Shown here in pieces: positions 1 through 8,557 of a stretch of 64,000 nucleotides of DNA. The notes under the pieces were generated by a model, which was given only the letters and a program-made list of their open reading frames with translations, searched no databases and was not told the DNA's origin. The position numbers and the translations under genes are program-made. The stretch is from positions 1-64,000 of the forward strand of contig JACMOC010000059.1 in the NCBI GenBank assembly GCA_014378195.1, in the 5' to 3' direction. The stretch is from Oligoflexus sp. (GTDB taxonomy: Bacteria; Bdellovibrionota_B; Oligoflexia; Oligoflexales; Oligoflexaceae). Position 1 is the stretch's first letter. Every line of letters begins with the position of its first letter.

Positions 1-1
1 G

Positions 2-166
2 AATTCACTATTCTACAAGACAATGAATGGCGCTAAACAAGGCGACATCATTCAGTCGATGATTCGGACCTGCAATCAGGCAGGTATCAATAGTTTTGAT
101 TATCTTGTAGCCCTGCAGGAGAATCGGTCAAAGGTATACGAGGCGCCGGAGCTGTGGTTGCCATGA
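2..166 (+). pseudogene. IS66-family transposase, C-terminal fragment (cut by window edge)
   Basis: An open frame runs in from the left edge and ends at TGA 164-166, giving 54 residues. It contains NSLFYKT near the start, then a GD-I--MI-TC--AGIN-FDYL-AL stretch and ends in WLP. This is the typical C-terminal tail of IS66-family (DDE) transposases, where NSLFYKT and NPFDYL are strongly conserved. Whether the rest of the gene is intact lies outside the window. The next IS66 piece (190-429) is on the opposite strand, so this is not one continuous element on this side. Confidence 0.8.
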
Positions 167-189
167 AATTTCCAAATCAATTTATAAAA

Positions 190-429
190 TTATATTGGTT
201 CTGGTAAGGACACGAAAGGACTATCTTTTGAGGGTGGCTGATTTGAGTTGCGGCTATTCTTGCTGGTTATCCCGTGCAGGCGAGCCACTTCAACTTGAAG
301 CTGGGTAATCGTTTGCTGTTGCTGAGTGAACAAAGATTTGAGCTTGATAATACTAGATATCAAGTCTTCCTTAGGCATGGCTTCCAAGGCTAGACGCCTG
401 TTTGCTTCGCTCTTTTCCATGATCCCCAC
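190..429 (-). pseudogene. IS66-family transposase, N-terminal fragment
   Basis: The 79-residue product starts with a helical, probably coiled-coil segment rich in Gln (about residues 30-50) and continues into NSRNSNQPPSKDSPF. This matches the N-terminal part of IS66-type transposases, where a coiled coil is followed by NSS-NSSKPPSSD. Full IS66 transposases are about 500 residues, so only the first sixth is present, and the frame ends just after the PPS motif. Met4 is an equally good start. The gene is read towards the other IS66 fragment, whose 3' end lies 23 bases away, which points to an inverted junction of two element pieces. Confidence 0.7.
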
Positions 430-731
430 AGCGCAAATATTTCTATCACGCTAAAATATTTGGGGAATTATGCAAGCTTAAATTTGATTGGACCTATTGG
501 AAGGCCTGAACAGTTACAACATAATTTCCTTAACGGTAGACAGTGCAGCAACCATTCCTTAAGTAGTAAGTTAGTGAATCCACATTATCGGGCCGCGACT
601 ATACCTATACGCCTCAATGCTTTGGCAACGTGCGACTTCGAAAAGATCGGACTCCCCTAAACCGGGGCGACTTCAGTCTACACTTATGCAAAAATCTTAA
701 ACTCGAAATGCGATACTCATCGATCATCGAC
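430..731. other. gene-free stretch next to the IS66 fragments
   Basis: AT-rich, about 300 bases, between the IS66 N-terminal fragment and the end of the lipoprotein gene. Short frames here show no recognisable motif. The bases just right of 429 probably belong to the end of the IS66 element, but I could not define an inverted repeat. Confidence 0.4.
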
Positions 732-2948
732 TTATTTCTGATATACTTTCTCACCGTTGGTCATGTACACCACACCGGATGCCCCGGCTGCGACACGATC
801 AAAACCGCCGCCGGTTGTATCCTGAATCCATATGGTGCCGCCAGACGCAAGATGATAAATATTGCGATCCGATTTCCCAATGATATAGACCGTTCCATCA
901 TCAGCGATACTGATGCTCACACCGTCTACGCCCTTATCCGTCCATCCCGCGCCGTTCCACTTCTTTAATCGTCCGGTAGAATCGAAACCCCAAGCGGCCC
1001 CTGAGTTGTCAACATCCAGTTCGTAAAGAGTTGTTCCAGTAATGGTCACCCAGGTAGAACCGTTCCAGAAATAGACTGCGCCAGTGGTAGAGGTGACCCA
1101 TAGAGATTCAGATCCATGCGCAGGACCACCTAACGAAAGATCGTAAATGATCTCACTGTTGGGAATAGCTTGTGCCCAGAAGATCCAGTTTCCCGATCCA
1201 AGGGCAGGACGAAACACCACTGTTCCGGTTCCAACTGAAGCAAAGATATAACCAGCTTTAGAGATATCCACCCTCTCAGCTGCGGAATCCGCAAGAGTCT
1301 GCAGCACGCCTGTTCCGTCGCGATACTGCATGTTCATGTCCAAGGCATTGGGGTAGGTCCATACGTCACCGATCGTCCAAAGAACGCCGTTACCCCAACT
1401 GATGTCGGTCGCGCGGCCACTAAGCTGTGTTAGTCCGCTATTGTCACGCTCGACACGTTTGATAAACGCCACGCAGAAGTTCACCTGATTAACCATAATA
1501 TCCGAATCTGTCAGGAGTCCAAATCGCCCATCCACCGCGCCACCGGTATAGCCGTTCGCTCGATCCTGGGTCGTCGCATACTGAACGGTTCGGACACTTG
1601 AGGCGCCACCTACCACAACGATATCAACCGAACTACCAACGATCGTTACAGAAGTTATCGTGACCCGGTTACCAGAATAATCCAAAACTTCGAACCCTTT
1701 GCCGTTCGCCCACTCGGCGTTAACCGACTGGTGTGGAGGAGTCATTGTTGAATTGAATTGCAGAGGTGGGACCGGAACGTCGAAGGTTACACGAATAATG
1801 TTCGCACTAACTTGTTTTGCAACGTTAGGTTGTAAAGGCTTCCATGCTTCCTTTTTTTCAGTAACGCGGTAATAGACTTCACCAAGCTTCTTGCCGAAGT
1901 CTTCATATCCCGAAGCCGTTAGATGCACAGAGTCGGAATAGGAATACTGATACTTGGGACCTACGAGAATTATTTTATCCGCGTAGTCCATACTCGCTAC
2001 CCATTGAGCTTGGGTAGACGCAATGTGGGGGTAATAGCCTGATGCGGTGTTGGGGAAAGTATGCTGTTGACTGATGAACAAAGGAATATTTTTGGTTTGC
2101 CCGGTGATGGCTTTCAAATCCGCGTTATAGTCGATATACATTTGCTGCATCGTCGCGCCATAACCCGGCGTCGCCCAATCGGCTTCTCCGTGCGTGAGCA
2201 CCACACCGCCGTAACCGAAAGATTTACCAGCCGCCGTCGCCAAAGCTGCAAAAGCGTTCGCTTCGAAAATCCCGCTGGCGTAGGACGTTAGGGAGCCGCC
2301 TTTCTTGATACTGTTCATGTCAGCGCCGCTATAACCAGCTGCGGTGTGGGCACTAATCAAATCTCGATTTGCGATCGTTCTGGACAGTCCTGTCATGGTT
2401 GTCGCCATCATACCATGAAAAGTCTCGCCCCCGATATTTGTCGGATAAACATATAAGTTCGACGTTGGTTTCAATGGCTCCGTCAACGGCACGACCGAGA
2501 GTGTGTTCCCTTGCGTGTTGTAGCTGCCGCTGGAATCAAACAATTTGAGATTGTTGTATGACGCACCAGTCGTCAAAGTCGCACCCGAGGCCGCCCCTAC
2601 TGAAAGACTTTGCCCCGTACCAAGAATACCAACCCAGTTAAAGAGGGAGCTTGGAGTGTCGGCATCAGGAACAAAATAAGACGGTCCGGCTGGGGGATTG
2701 GATACGCTCGTAGCTGCACTCACGCTACCGCCCGCACTGGCTGCGGTATGCGTCGTCGAACCGCCTACACCCGACGAAGGGTTGATTGTGTCTCGAGGAA
2801 CCGTCGACGAAGGATTGCTTCCGCCTGGATTGGCCGTTGGTTTCTCAGGAGCTGCAGTTTTCTCCTCTGTGTTTTTTTTCCCTTGGCAATTTGTCAGCAG
2901 AAACAAACTCGCGACAAGGAAGACATGTCTATGGGCTATGTGTTTCAT
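732..2948 (-). CDS. secreted lipoprotein: SGNH-type esterase domain plus tectonin-like repeats
   Basis: The 738-residue protein opens with a lipoprotein signal (hydrophobic VASLFLLTN followed by Cys21) and a low-complexity Pro/Ser/Gly linker to about residue 95. A hydrolase part follows: GTGQSLSVG (Ser114 as candidate nucleophile), LTHGEADW, and DSVHLTASGY, which fits the DxxH catalytic block of SGNH/GDSL and sialate O-acetylesterase-like enzymes. From about residue 480 to the end come repeated W--G-----DV/SI--DG-V units, resembling tectonin or beta-propeller lectin repeats. A role in deacylating or binding surface or environmental glycans is an inference. It stands alone, with no operon partner. 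Confidence 0.65.
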   Translation of the reverse strand: MKHIAHRHVFLVASLFLLTNCQGKKNTEEKTAAPEKPTANPGGSNPSSTVPRDTINPSSGVGGSTTHTAASAGGSVSAATSVSNPPAGPSYFVPDADTPSSLFNWVGILGTGQSLSVGAASGATLTTGASYNNLKLFDSSGSYNTQGNTLSVVPLTEPLKPTSNLYVYPTNIGGETFHGMMATTMTGLSRTIANRDLISAHTAAGYSGADMNSIKKGGSLTSYASGIFEANAFAALATAAGKSFGYGGVVLTHGEADWATPGYGATMQQMYIDYNADLKAITGQTKNIPLFISQQHTFPNTASGYYPHIASTQAQWVASMDYADKIILVGPKYQYSYSDSVHLTASGYEDFGKKLGEVYYRVTEKKEAWKPLQPNVAKQVSANIIRVTFDVPVPPLQFNSTMTPPHQSVNAEWANGKGFEVLDYSGNRVTITSVTIVGSSVDIVVVGGASSVRTVQYATTQDRANGYTGGAVDGRFGLLTDSDIMVNQVNFCVAFIKRVERDNSGLTQLSGRATDISWGNGVLWTIGDVWTYPNALDMNMQYRDGTGVLQTLADSAAERVDISKAGYIFASVGTGTVVFRPALGSGNWIFWAQAIPNSEIIYDLSLGGPAHGSESLWVTSTTGAVYFWNGSTWVTITGTTLYELDVDNSGAAWGFDSTGRLKKWNGAGWTDKGVDGVSISIADDGTVYIIGKSDRNIYHLASGGTIWIQDTTGGGFDRVAAGASGVVYMTNGEKVYQK

Positions 2949-3660
2949 ACTAATCTTCCAATCTTATTAACCTTCCTAACATCGGTACAGTTCCCGGAAC
3001 CTTTAGAGCCTACTTAAAGATAGAAAACTAATGATACAAAATGTAAACTTATTAGTGTGTTATAGATCACGCGATCCCTGACTATCTAAGCGCAGCTTAG
3101 TGGCGAATTCTCGGTTCCTGCTTGCCGAAATGATTCAAGTTGAAATTTTCCGGTCTTGGGTTTGCAACGTCGAAATTTTATCCGAAACGCGATGTTCTGG
3201 AAAATGGCAACACCCCCTGCGTAGAACGTACATTAATCCGAATACGAACGACCCTGTGATTGCATCTGCAAACGAGGCAAAAATTGGTGCGAGGTTCCCC
3301 CGTTAAGGCGATGCGGTTATCACCGTTTAAACTTCCATTCGATAAACATCTCGCACACGAAGTAAGTGAAAAAGAGCTGCATTGTTGCCAGCGACTAAGC
3401 TGCGAGGGACTGACCTTCAAGTTGCTCGCGACAAGTAACGACTGCAGGCCAGAAGCGGTAGCCTCGAGAGCAGAACGGCGGAAATTAGTCCTCTGAAAGT
3501 CAAAACTCCTAGCACAACGCAAGGCGTCGCCTTCTGGCGCCTCTCCCTAGCCCACCACTTATTTCAATTTTTGTTGCCTAGTTCGTCGAAGGCTGAAGCC
3601 CGCTTCTGCAAAAATTATAGCTGGCCGCCCCTCCATCTTTGTGGTGGCGTGCTTCTGAAC
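2949..3660. other. gene-free stretch with decayed sequence
   Basis: About 700 bases with no gene I can support. Between about 3100 and 3520 several overlapping frames on both strands stay open for 200-345 bases, but their products are rich in Ser, Arg and Cys and show no domain. Together with the pseudogenes to the right, this may be the residue of a lost gene or mobile element. The part next to 2948 must hold the promoter of the lipoprotein gene. Confidence 0.4.
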
Positions 3661-4575
3661 TTACTGATTAAGGACTGAATTCCCTTTATTTTGATCCCCT
3701 GTGCGTCCGAATGCGCCTTCGTGAGGAATGACAGGATTCTGATCCTTGATATCGCCAGCGACGGTGACGAGGTTATGAGCCACACTCGAATCATTCATAG
3801 GGAAGACATCAAGCCGCCCGAGTTCGCGTAATAGAATAACTATGGCGGTTCAGGAACCAATTCCCTTGATCTGACGGAGCAGCGCCGCAGCCTCAGGACT
3901 AGGAAGTCCTTCCAACAAAGTCTCGTTCAATAATTTGGACTCAATCGCATCCGCAACTCGGCGAAGTGTAGCCAACTTGCTTGTGCTCAGACCGGCGGTC
4001 CTCAGAAGGTCGTCGCTCGTGCTCATGAAGCTTTCGACACTCGAAAATGTATGGAACGTGATTTTGTCTCGTTCGATTGTTAGACCTATTGCCGAGACTA
4101 TGCGTCGTAAGATCGAGCTCGCCGCGGCGAGACTTACCAGTTGAAATAGGATTGCATTTACGTATGCTTCCCAGAGGGTCGGATATCGCGGTGGCTTCAC
4201 GCCCTTCATAGCCGTGGCTAGTGGCCACAACCACGGAACTTTTCTCGCAGCGCGATGAAAGTGTGAAATATCACTCTCAACGCCAAGAATTCGACGCACT
4301 ATAGTCAACGCTTGAGAGTGGTCTGAAGCCTCTCCCTCGATAGTGCATGTGAGCATAGCAGGTTGAGTTTGCGTGACCCGAACTATTACCGGCTCGCAAA
4401 AATCATCGAGAGCTCGTATAGAGTGACCTTCTGACGTGAAGATATCTACTATGTTGATCGAAAGTCGCCGGAGTACGGCAACGGTAAGGTCGAGTCGAAA
4501 TGGTTCTGTGACTTTTAGTTTATATTCAGATGTAGAGCTACTCGCTTTCATTTGAATTCCTTTGCACCGTTTCAC
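3661..4575 (-). pseudogene. AlkA-like 3-methyladenine DNA glycosylase broken by an in-frame TGA
   Basis: The first 241 codons encode an AlkA/HhH-GPD-type glycosylase: an N-terminal beta domain, WEAYVNAILFQLVSLAAA, the AGLSTSK--TL segment, and the hairpin L--IKGIG. The frame stops at TGA 3850-3852 exactly where the family has Trp (KGIG-P/S-W-TA). Reading on in the same frame gives TAIVILLRELGRLDVFPMND, the expected continuation, and then drifts off the family to a TAA at 3661. The catalytic Asp of this family lies in the VFP-xD segment downstream of the stop, so the truncated product should be inactive. A single G-to-A change (TGG to TGA) explains it. The rest of the window uses TGA as an ordinary stop, which argues against recoding. 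Confidence 0.8.
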
Positions 4576-4578
4576 CCT

Positions 4579-4806
4579 TCAACGGCGTATTTTTGTAAGA
4601 GCTGTGCCCTTGTGCATGGCGACATGATCCGTTTTGTCACTTTCAATTTCGTATTGCGGTTCATCCGCGCTCGCATGGTGGGTGTAGTCATTGACGTCAA
4701 AGTCTTTGGTATGTACCTTGATAATGACTCCGCTTACGCTTACGCTTACGCGTCCGGCTTCCGAATTCCACTTCACATGATCACCTCTCTTGAATTTTTT
4801 CTGCAT
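4579..4806 (-). CDS. DUF2945 small protein (TUDOR-like fold)
   Basis: The 75-residue product begins MQKKFKRGDHVKWNSEAGRV and contains GVIIKVHTKDFDVN, THHASADEPQYEI-SDKTDH and AMHKG-AL. This is the complete DUF2945 ('hypervirulence-associated, TUDOR-like') family pattern at its usual length. I chose the start at 4806, where the family alignment begins and a GAAGGTG site lies upstream; the frame is open further but that sequence belongs to the adjoining glycosylase remnant. Between GRV and GVII there is an extra VSVS caused by a tandem hexamer (three GCTTAC copies near 4732-4751). Function is unknown; members are small soluble proteins. Both neighbours are broken DNA glycosylase genes. Confidence 0.85.
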   Translation of the reverse strand: MQKKFKRGDHVKWNSEAGRVSVSVSGVIIKVHTKDFDVNDYTHHASADEPQYEIESDKTDHVAMHKGTALTKIRR

Positions 4807-4829
4807 GATGTCACCTTCGACTTTGCGAT

Positions 4830-5115
4830 ATCTTTCAAGTACTTCTTTTGTGCATAATTGCCGACGAGAAGAGTAAGCCGTCGATTCTCCAGCTGTGAAA
4901 TGAAAGCCTGATGCCACAGTTCATAACATTCCTTGCGGGGAGGAGCATCGCCTGATTTTCCGCGTCCTGGATAGCAGCTCAAACATCTTTGATAGAGCTA
5001 AATCAGTGGTTGAACCTCTATGCCGCTGGGAAGGCCGCTCGAATGGTCGTGTCCCGCGTGATAGCAGGGTTTGGCATGAGTCCGTGCCAGAGGTTGACAG
5101 AATTTTGGCTGGTAA
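4830..5115 (-). pseudogene. uracil-DNA glycosylase family remnant
   Basis: One frame (4982 down to 4830) encodes CYPGRGKSGDAPPRKEC followed by LWH and LTLLVGNYAQKKYL. This is the signature of the uracil-DNA glycosylase superfamily branch with I-PMGFCYPG-GKSGDLPPRPEC and LLIGQYAQ-YL. An in-frame TAG lies 8 codons upstream of the CYPG motif. A second frame further upstream (about 5115-4985) contains GTRPFERPSQRHR, comparable to G-PF-DPSG-RLR of the same family. The gene is therefore split by at least one frameshift or deletion and is cut off on its 3' side where the DUF2945 gene starts. Confidence 0.7.
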
Positions 5116-5173
5116 AAATTGTTGGTACATTTCCGTGATTTCGAAATTGAGCTTAAACAGAAATCAGCGTGAA

Positions 5174-6226
5174 TCACCTATCTTTGTACCACATTTGATT
5201 TGCGTGATGAGTGAGGATTCTCATTCGTCCCGCTGGAAGCTCAAGCCATGCTTCCGGAGATGTGATCAATTTCAGCAAAAAACTAAACAACAAAAAATGT
5301 CGCCTTTCGGCTCTCTTCACCCGATGCGGAAGTATCGGATTGAAAAGCCCCAGACTGCTAAACATTTGCCTGGGATTCTTTTTGATCCACGTCCAAGAGC
5401 CCATTTCGAGACATAGCGGTAGAAAATGCCCCGAGTGGTGATGAAAAGAGCGAGAGGCTTCGAATTCGAGAAAAAGATCGTCCCAAAGATCGCCGTGAGT
5501 CGTATAGGAGAGATGCTGCGGTTCGATATTATAGGTATGGTGTGGAAAACTCTTGTCAAAAATCTGTTTGATGGCCAGCATACGGGCGGCTTCTGGAAAA
5601 TACTCGGCGCTCCCTGCATAGGGAAACCAGAGACTATCTTTCAAGCCGAAGCCGGAATGGATGTCCAGGACGATCGATGGGGCCCCTCGAAAACACAGGT
5701 CTCTAATGAAGGTACGTAGGGCCAGTGCTTCGGGCTCAATCCCATTTTTGCCCCGATACCAAGGAAGTCGCGGTGAAATGCGATGACCAGCTATTAAAGG
5801 CAAGGTTTTGCCCTTTGCTTCAACGCGGCCGTTGCGCATGAGGTCAACGCCATTTCCATTGGACCTCGTGTTGAGGTACATGCCTACAGGGTTGACCAGC
5901 GGATAAAAGACGACACGACTGCTCTTGAGGGTCGATTGCAGAGATTTGTCCCACTTGAGGAGTTGAGTCCAAGAATGCAAAAAGGATGTCAGTATCTGCG
6001 TTCCGATTTTTTCCAATCCATGTACGCCGGCGACAAAGACAAGAGTCGGAGCTTTTTCGTCTTTTACACCAAAATGAAAACTCAAAATGGGAAACGAAAG
6101 CCCTTTATGAGAAATGGTAGCCTCCTCACGCACGTCTCCTAGTCCGGAAAACATTCGGCGTAATCTCATCAATTCGGAAAGTTCGGCAAATTCGTGCAAA
6201 ACTGTTCTCCCTTCATTGAGCGTCAA
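5174..6226 (-). CDS. M14-family zinc carboxypeptidase / deacylase-like protein
   Basis: The product has 350 residues. GVHGLEKIG carries the HxxE zinc pair (His69, Glu72); NPVGMYLNTRSNGNGVDLMRN is the substrate-carboxylate region; DIHSGFG supplies the third zinc ligand (His190); and Glu274 in LCLEMGSW is a candidate catalytic base. These are the hallmarks of M14 (DUF2817/succinylglutamate-desuccinylase-like) metallopeptidases. No signal peptide is seen, so it probably acts in the cytoplasm. Its start overlaps the end of the upstream OlsB-like gene by 14 bases, so the two are translationally coupled. Substrate is not known; work on an amino-acid or peptide conjugate is a guess from the neighbour. 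Confidence 0.8.
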   Translation of the reverse strand: MTLNEGRTVLHEFAELSELMRLRRMFSGLGDVREEATISHKGLSFPILSFHFGVKDEKAPTLVFVAGVHGLEKIGTQILTSFLHSWTQLLKWDKSLQSTLKSSRVVFYPLVNPVGMYLNTRSNGNGVDLMRNGRVEAKGKTLPLIAGHRISPRLPWYRGKNGIEPEALALRTFIRDLCFRGAPSIVLDIHSGFGLKDSLWFPYAGSAEYFPEAARMLAIKQIFDKSFPHHTYNIEPQHLSYTTHGDLWDDLFLEFEASRSFHHHSGHFLPLCLEMGSWTWIKKNPRQMFSSLGLFNPILPHRVKRAERRHFLLFSFLLKLITSPEAWLELPAGRMRILTHHANQMWYKDR

Positions 6227-7043
6227 GGTACTTCTTTAAAAACGCTGAAGGTTCCCTATCGAAATTTAAAATCGTAAAGAGGTCGAGACAGTTAAAATCC
6301 TGATCGAAAGCGGGTGCACCATGAACCAGCGCGCCTGCTTTTATGTAGCCCATAAGCAGCGGAGGCAAAGGCACTTTTTCCTCACGGTCAGGACGGGAGC
6401 CGAAACGAAGGATTCCGCCCATGTCCACGATCCGGTATTCGGCATGAGGCTGCACGCCATAATCTTCGGAAAAGGCATCAATCTCTCGAAGACTTTGATA
6501 GACGTTCACAAGCTCTGGAAGTTTGAGATAAGGAATGCTGCTACACCCAAAAAGAAACGATGATTTGCTCATCTGGATGTAAGTGATAAGCCCCTTCCAT
6601 AGGAGATGAAGAAAGATGCCGGAGGTTCTTTTATCCGCTCGGATGCACGCTCGGCTCAATTCCAATTTATGGCCCGGCGTTTTCAAAAAACCTTGTATCG
6701 AAAACTCACTATTGGAATAGAACTCTTTGGAATAGTGCGATGAGATCAGGCGATAACAGGCAAGGACGTTTCCATCCACACTATCTTTGATTATGAGGAA
6801 ATCTGCTTCCTGATCTCGTTCTTCGATATCGATCTCATCCAGATCCGATTTACCCGCAAATTCGCGCAGAAAAACTTCGGACCTCAGACGAATTGTCGCT
6901 TCGAATTCGGCTCGTGTATTGGCGATTTTCACAAGGTAGCGGCCTTGTTTCGTCTCAAAACAAATCTTCGGACGCCAAGTCTGGGAAGCCTGAGATAACG
7001 TGACAGGCGCGATTTTATAGGCAAGACCGTTGCCGCACTTCAT
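6213..7043 (-). CDS. GNAT N-acyltransferase, OlsB-like (ornithine lipid synthesis, first step)
   Basis: The 276-residue protein contains RLRSEVFLREF, a following acidic DEID-EERDQEADFL, VLACYRL, a FYSNSEF segment, ELSRACI, and LWKGLITYI--S---LFGCSS. These are the blocks of the OlsB family, which transfers a 3-hydroxyacyl chain from acyl-ACP to the alpha-amino group of ornithine. The OlsA-like gene that would complete the lipid is divergently transcribed 165 bases away, and an M14 peptidase overlaps downstream. Hydroxyacyl-ACP N-acyltransferases acting on other amino acids (for example glycine or lysine lipids) share this fold, so the head group is not certain. Confidence 0.82.
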   Translation of the reverse strand: MKCGNGLAYKIAPVTLSQASQTWRPKICFETKQGRYLVKIANTRAEFEATIRLRSEVFLREFAGKSDLDEIDIEERDQEADFLIIKDSVDGNVLACYRLISSHYSKEFYSNSEFSIQGFLKTPGHKLELSRACIRADKRTSGIFLHLLWKGLITYIQMSKSSFLFGCSSIPYLKLPELVNVYQSLREIDAFSEDYGVQPHAEYRIVDMGGILRFGSRPDREEKVPLPPLLMGYIKAGALVHGAPAFDQDFNCLDLFTILNFDREPSAFLKKYLDAQ

Positions 7044-7208
7044 GGAAGGGCCTCCTGATCGGTAAAGACCTTAGACTCGTATTTGATTTGAGTGTAGACC
7101 TCTCAGGCTGCGCCGTATTAAATCCTCCGTAAAGAGATGATAAATTTGGTGACGGAACACTCGGCGGCCCCTTAAACTGGATCTAACAGTATACAGGGGA
7201 GATTCCAC

Positions 7209-8015
7209 ATGCACCGTATCCTGATCAAGCTTTTCGCTATCGTCATAATTTTCTCCTCACTGGCTTTGACGATGATCGTTTCGGGTTGCCCCAAAAAGCG
7301 ACAGCACCGACTTCAGATCCATCTCTCCCTTCTTTGCCGGTTTCTGAACCTGCGCATCCACTTCGAGGGCCCTGTTCCCAAGGAATCGCCGCGATTGATC
7401 GTTTCCAATCACATTAGCTATCTGGATATTTTTTTAATCGGGAGCATATTCCCGACTTCATTCCTTGCGAAAGCTGAGCTGAAGGCCTGGCCGATATTGG
7501 GCAGTCTCGGACGTCTTGTTCAAACGGTATTTGTGCGCAGAGACTGCATGCATTCGCGCCTGAGGGCATTACGAAAATTGAAACAGCGCAATAGTATGCT
7601 GTCCTACTGCATTTTTCCTGAAGGCACGACATCAATTGCGATTAGCCCCTCAAAAAAACAATGGCATCGGGGCCATGCTTATCTCGGGCGTTTTTCGCCT
7701 CAGGGTATTTACTGTCTTGGTATCCACTACAGTAACCAAAAAGAAATGGCTTGGGTTGATGACCAAGACCTCATCCCTCATTTACTACGAATCCTGGCGC
7801 AAAAAAGATTGGATGTATTTGTAAGTGGAAGCCTCATTCACGGCCCATTCCTTAGTCCTGAAGCAACACTTGAGCAGACATTCACAAGTGTGTCCGCACA
7901 CGCGAGGCAAGCACTACGTTTTGCAGGCGACTTCAAAGACTTAGTATCCAACCAACCCCGCAGCAAGCCCTGCTCTGGCCAAATCCAACTCGCTCCGTTC
8001 GAACGAATGTTGTAG
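7209..8015 (+). CDS. lysophospholipid acyltransferase, PlsC/OlsA-like
   Basis: 268 residues with an N-terminal hydrophobic anchor (about residues 5-27), NHISYLD (the NHxxxxD catalytic motif), the AELKAWP-LG segment and FPEGTTS (FPEGTxS glycerol-phosphate-binding block). This is the PlsC superfamily of 1-acyl-transferases. Given the divergent OlsB-like gene, the most likely job is acylation of lyso-ornithine lipid (OlsA role) at the inner membrane; a general lysophosphatidic acid acyltransferase is the alternative. An AGGGGAGAT site precedes the ATG. It is followed 47 bases later by a DoxX gene on the same strand. Confidence 0.82.
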   Translation: MHRILIKLFAIVIIFSSLALTMIVSGCPKKRQHRLQIHLSLLCRFLNLRIHFEGPVPKESPRLIVSNHISYLDIFLIGSIFPTSFLAKAELKAWPILGSLGRLVQTVFVRRDCMHSRLRALRKLKQRNSMLSYCIFPEGTTSIAISPSKKQWHRGHAYLGRFSPQGIYCLGIHYSNQKEMAWVDDQDLIPHLLRILAQKRLDVFVSGSLIHGPFLSPEATLEQTFTSVSAHARQALRFAGDFKDLVSNQPRSKPCSGQIQLAPFERML

Positions 8016-8062
8016 TATAACGCTACCAATACTTAATATGCTCATCGCCGGGAGTAGTAATT

Positions 8063-8506
8063 ATGCGCACACTGAAAGACCTATGTCTCGCCCTCATTCG
8101 CTTCGCAGAAACGTTCAGCTGGCTTCCCCCGCTCCTGGCCCGGCTCTCGGTCGGTTACGTCTTTCTCGAAAGCGGCTGGGGCAAAATCAATGGTATAGTT
8201 AAAGTCATCGAGTTTTTTACAACGCTCAATCTCCCTGCTCCAGCCTTCCAGGCTTACCTCGTAGCCTATACGGAACTGATCGCAGGTGGGCTTTTGATCG
8301 TGGGGTTAGTCACGCGCCTCGCCTCCATTCCCCTGATTATCACAATGGTTGTCGCCTTGATCACGGCGAAAAGCGCCGACTTCAATGAGTTCAGCGACCT
8401 GCTAGCAGCTTCGGAATATCTCAATATTCTCCTGCTTTTATATCTAGTTATCAAGGGGCCTGGGAGGCTGGCACTCGACTCTTTGGTCCAGAAAAATTTA
8501 GTTTAA
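8063..8506 (+). CDS. DoxX family membrane protein
   Basis: 147 residues with four predicted membrane segments. The LLARLSVGYVFLESGWGKI opening, LPAPAFQAYLVAYTELIAGG, and LLIVGLVTRLASIPLII blocks are characteristic of the DoxX/DoxD-like family. Members are small integral membrane proteins linked to redox balance or quinone-related functions, often next to oxidoreductases; here an Old-Yellow-Enzyme homologue lies two genes downstream. The exact function is unknown. Confidence 0.8.
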   Translation: MRTLKDLCLALIRFAETFSWLPPLLARLSVGYVFLESGWGKINGIVKVIEFFTTLNLPAPAFQAYLVAYTELIAGGLLIVGLVTRLASIPLIITMVVALITAKSADFNEFSDLLAASEYLNILLLLYLVIKGPGRLALDSLVQKNLV

Positions 8507-8557
8507 GGGAACGGCGGCAGAGACCGATAGGGCATTAGGTTACTAGGGGGAAAATGA

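Noticed and set aside
3100-3522. Overlapping open frames on both strands (68, 78 and 114 codons).
   Set aside because: No ribosome-binding site, biased Ser/Arg/Cys composition, and no domain. Treated as non-coding or decayed sequence.
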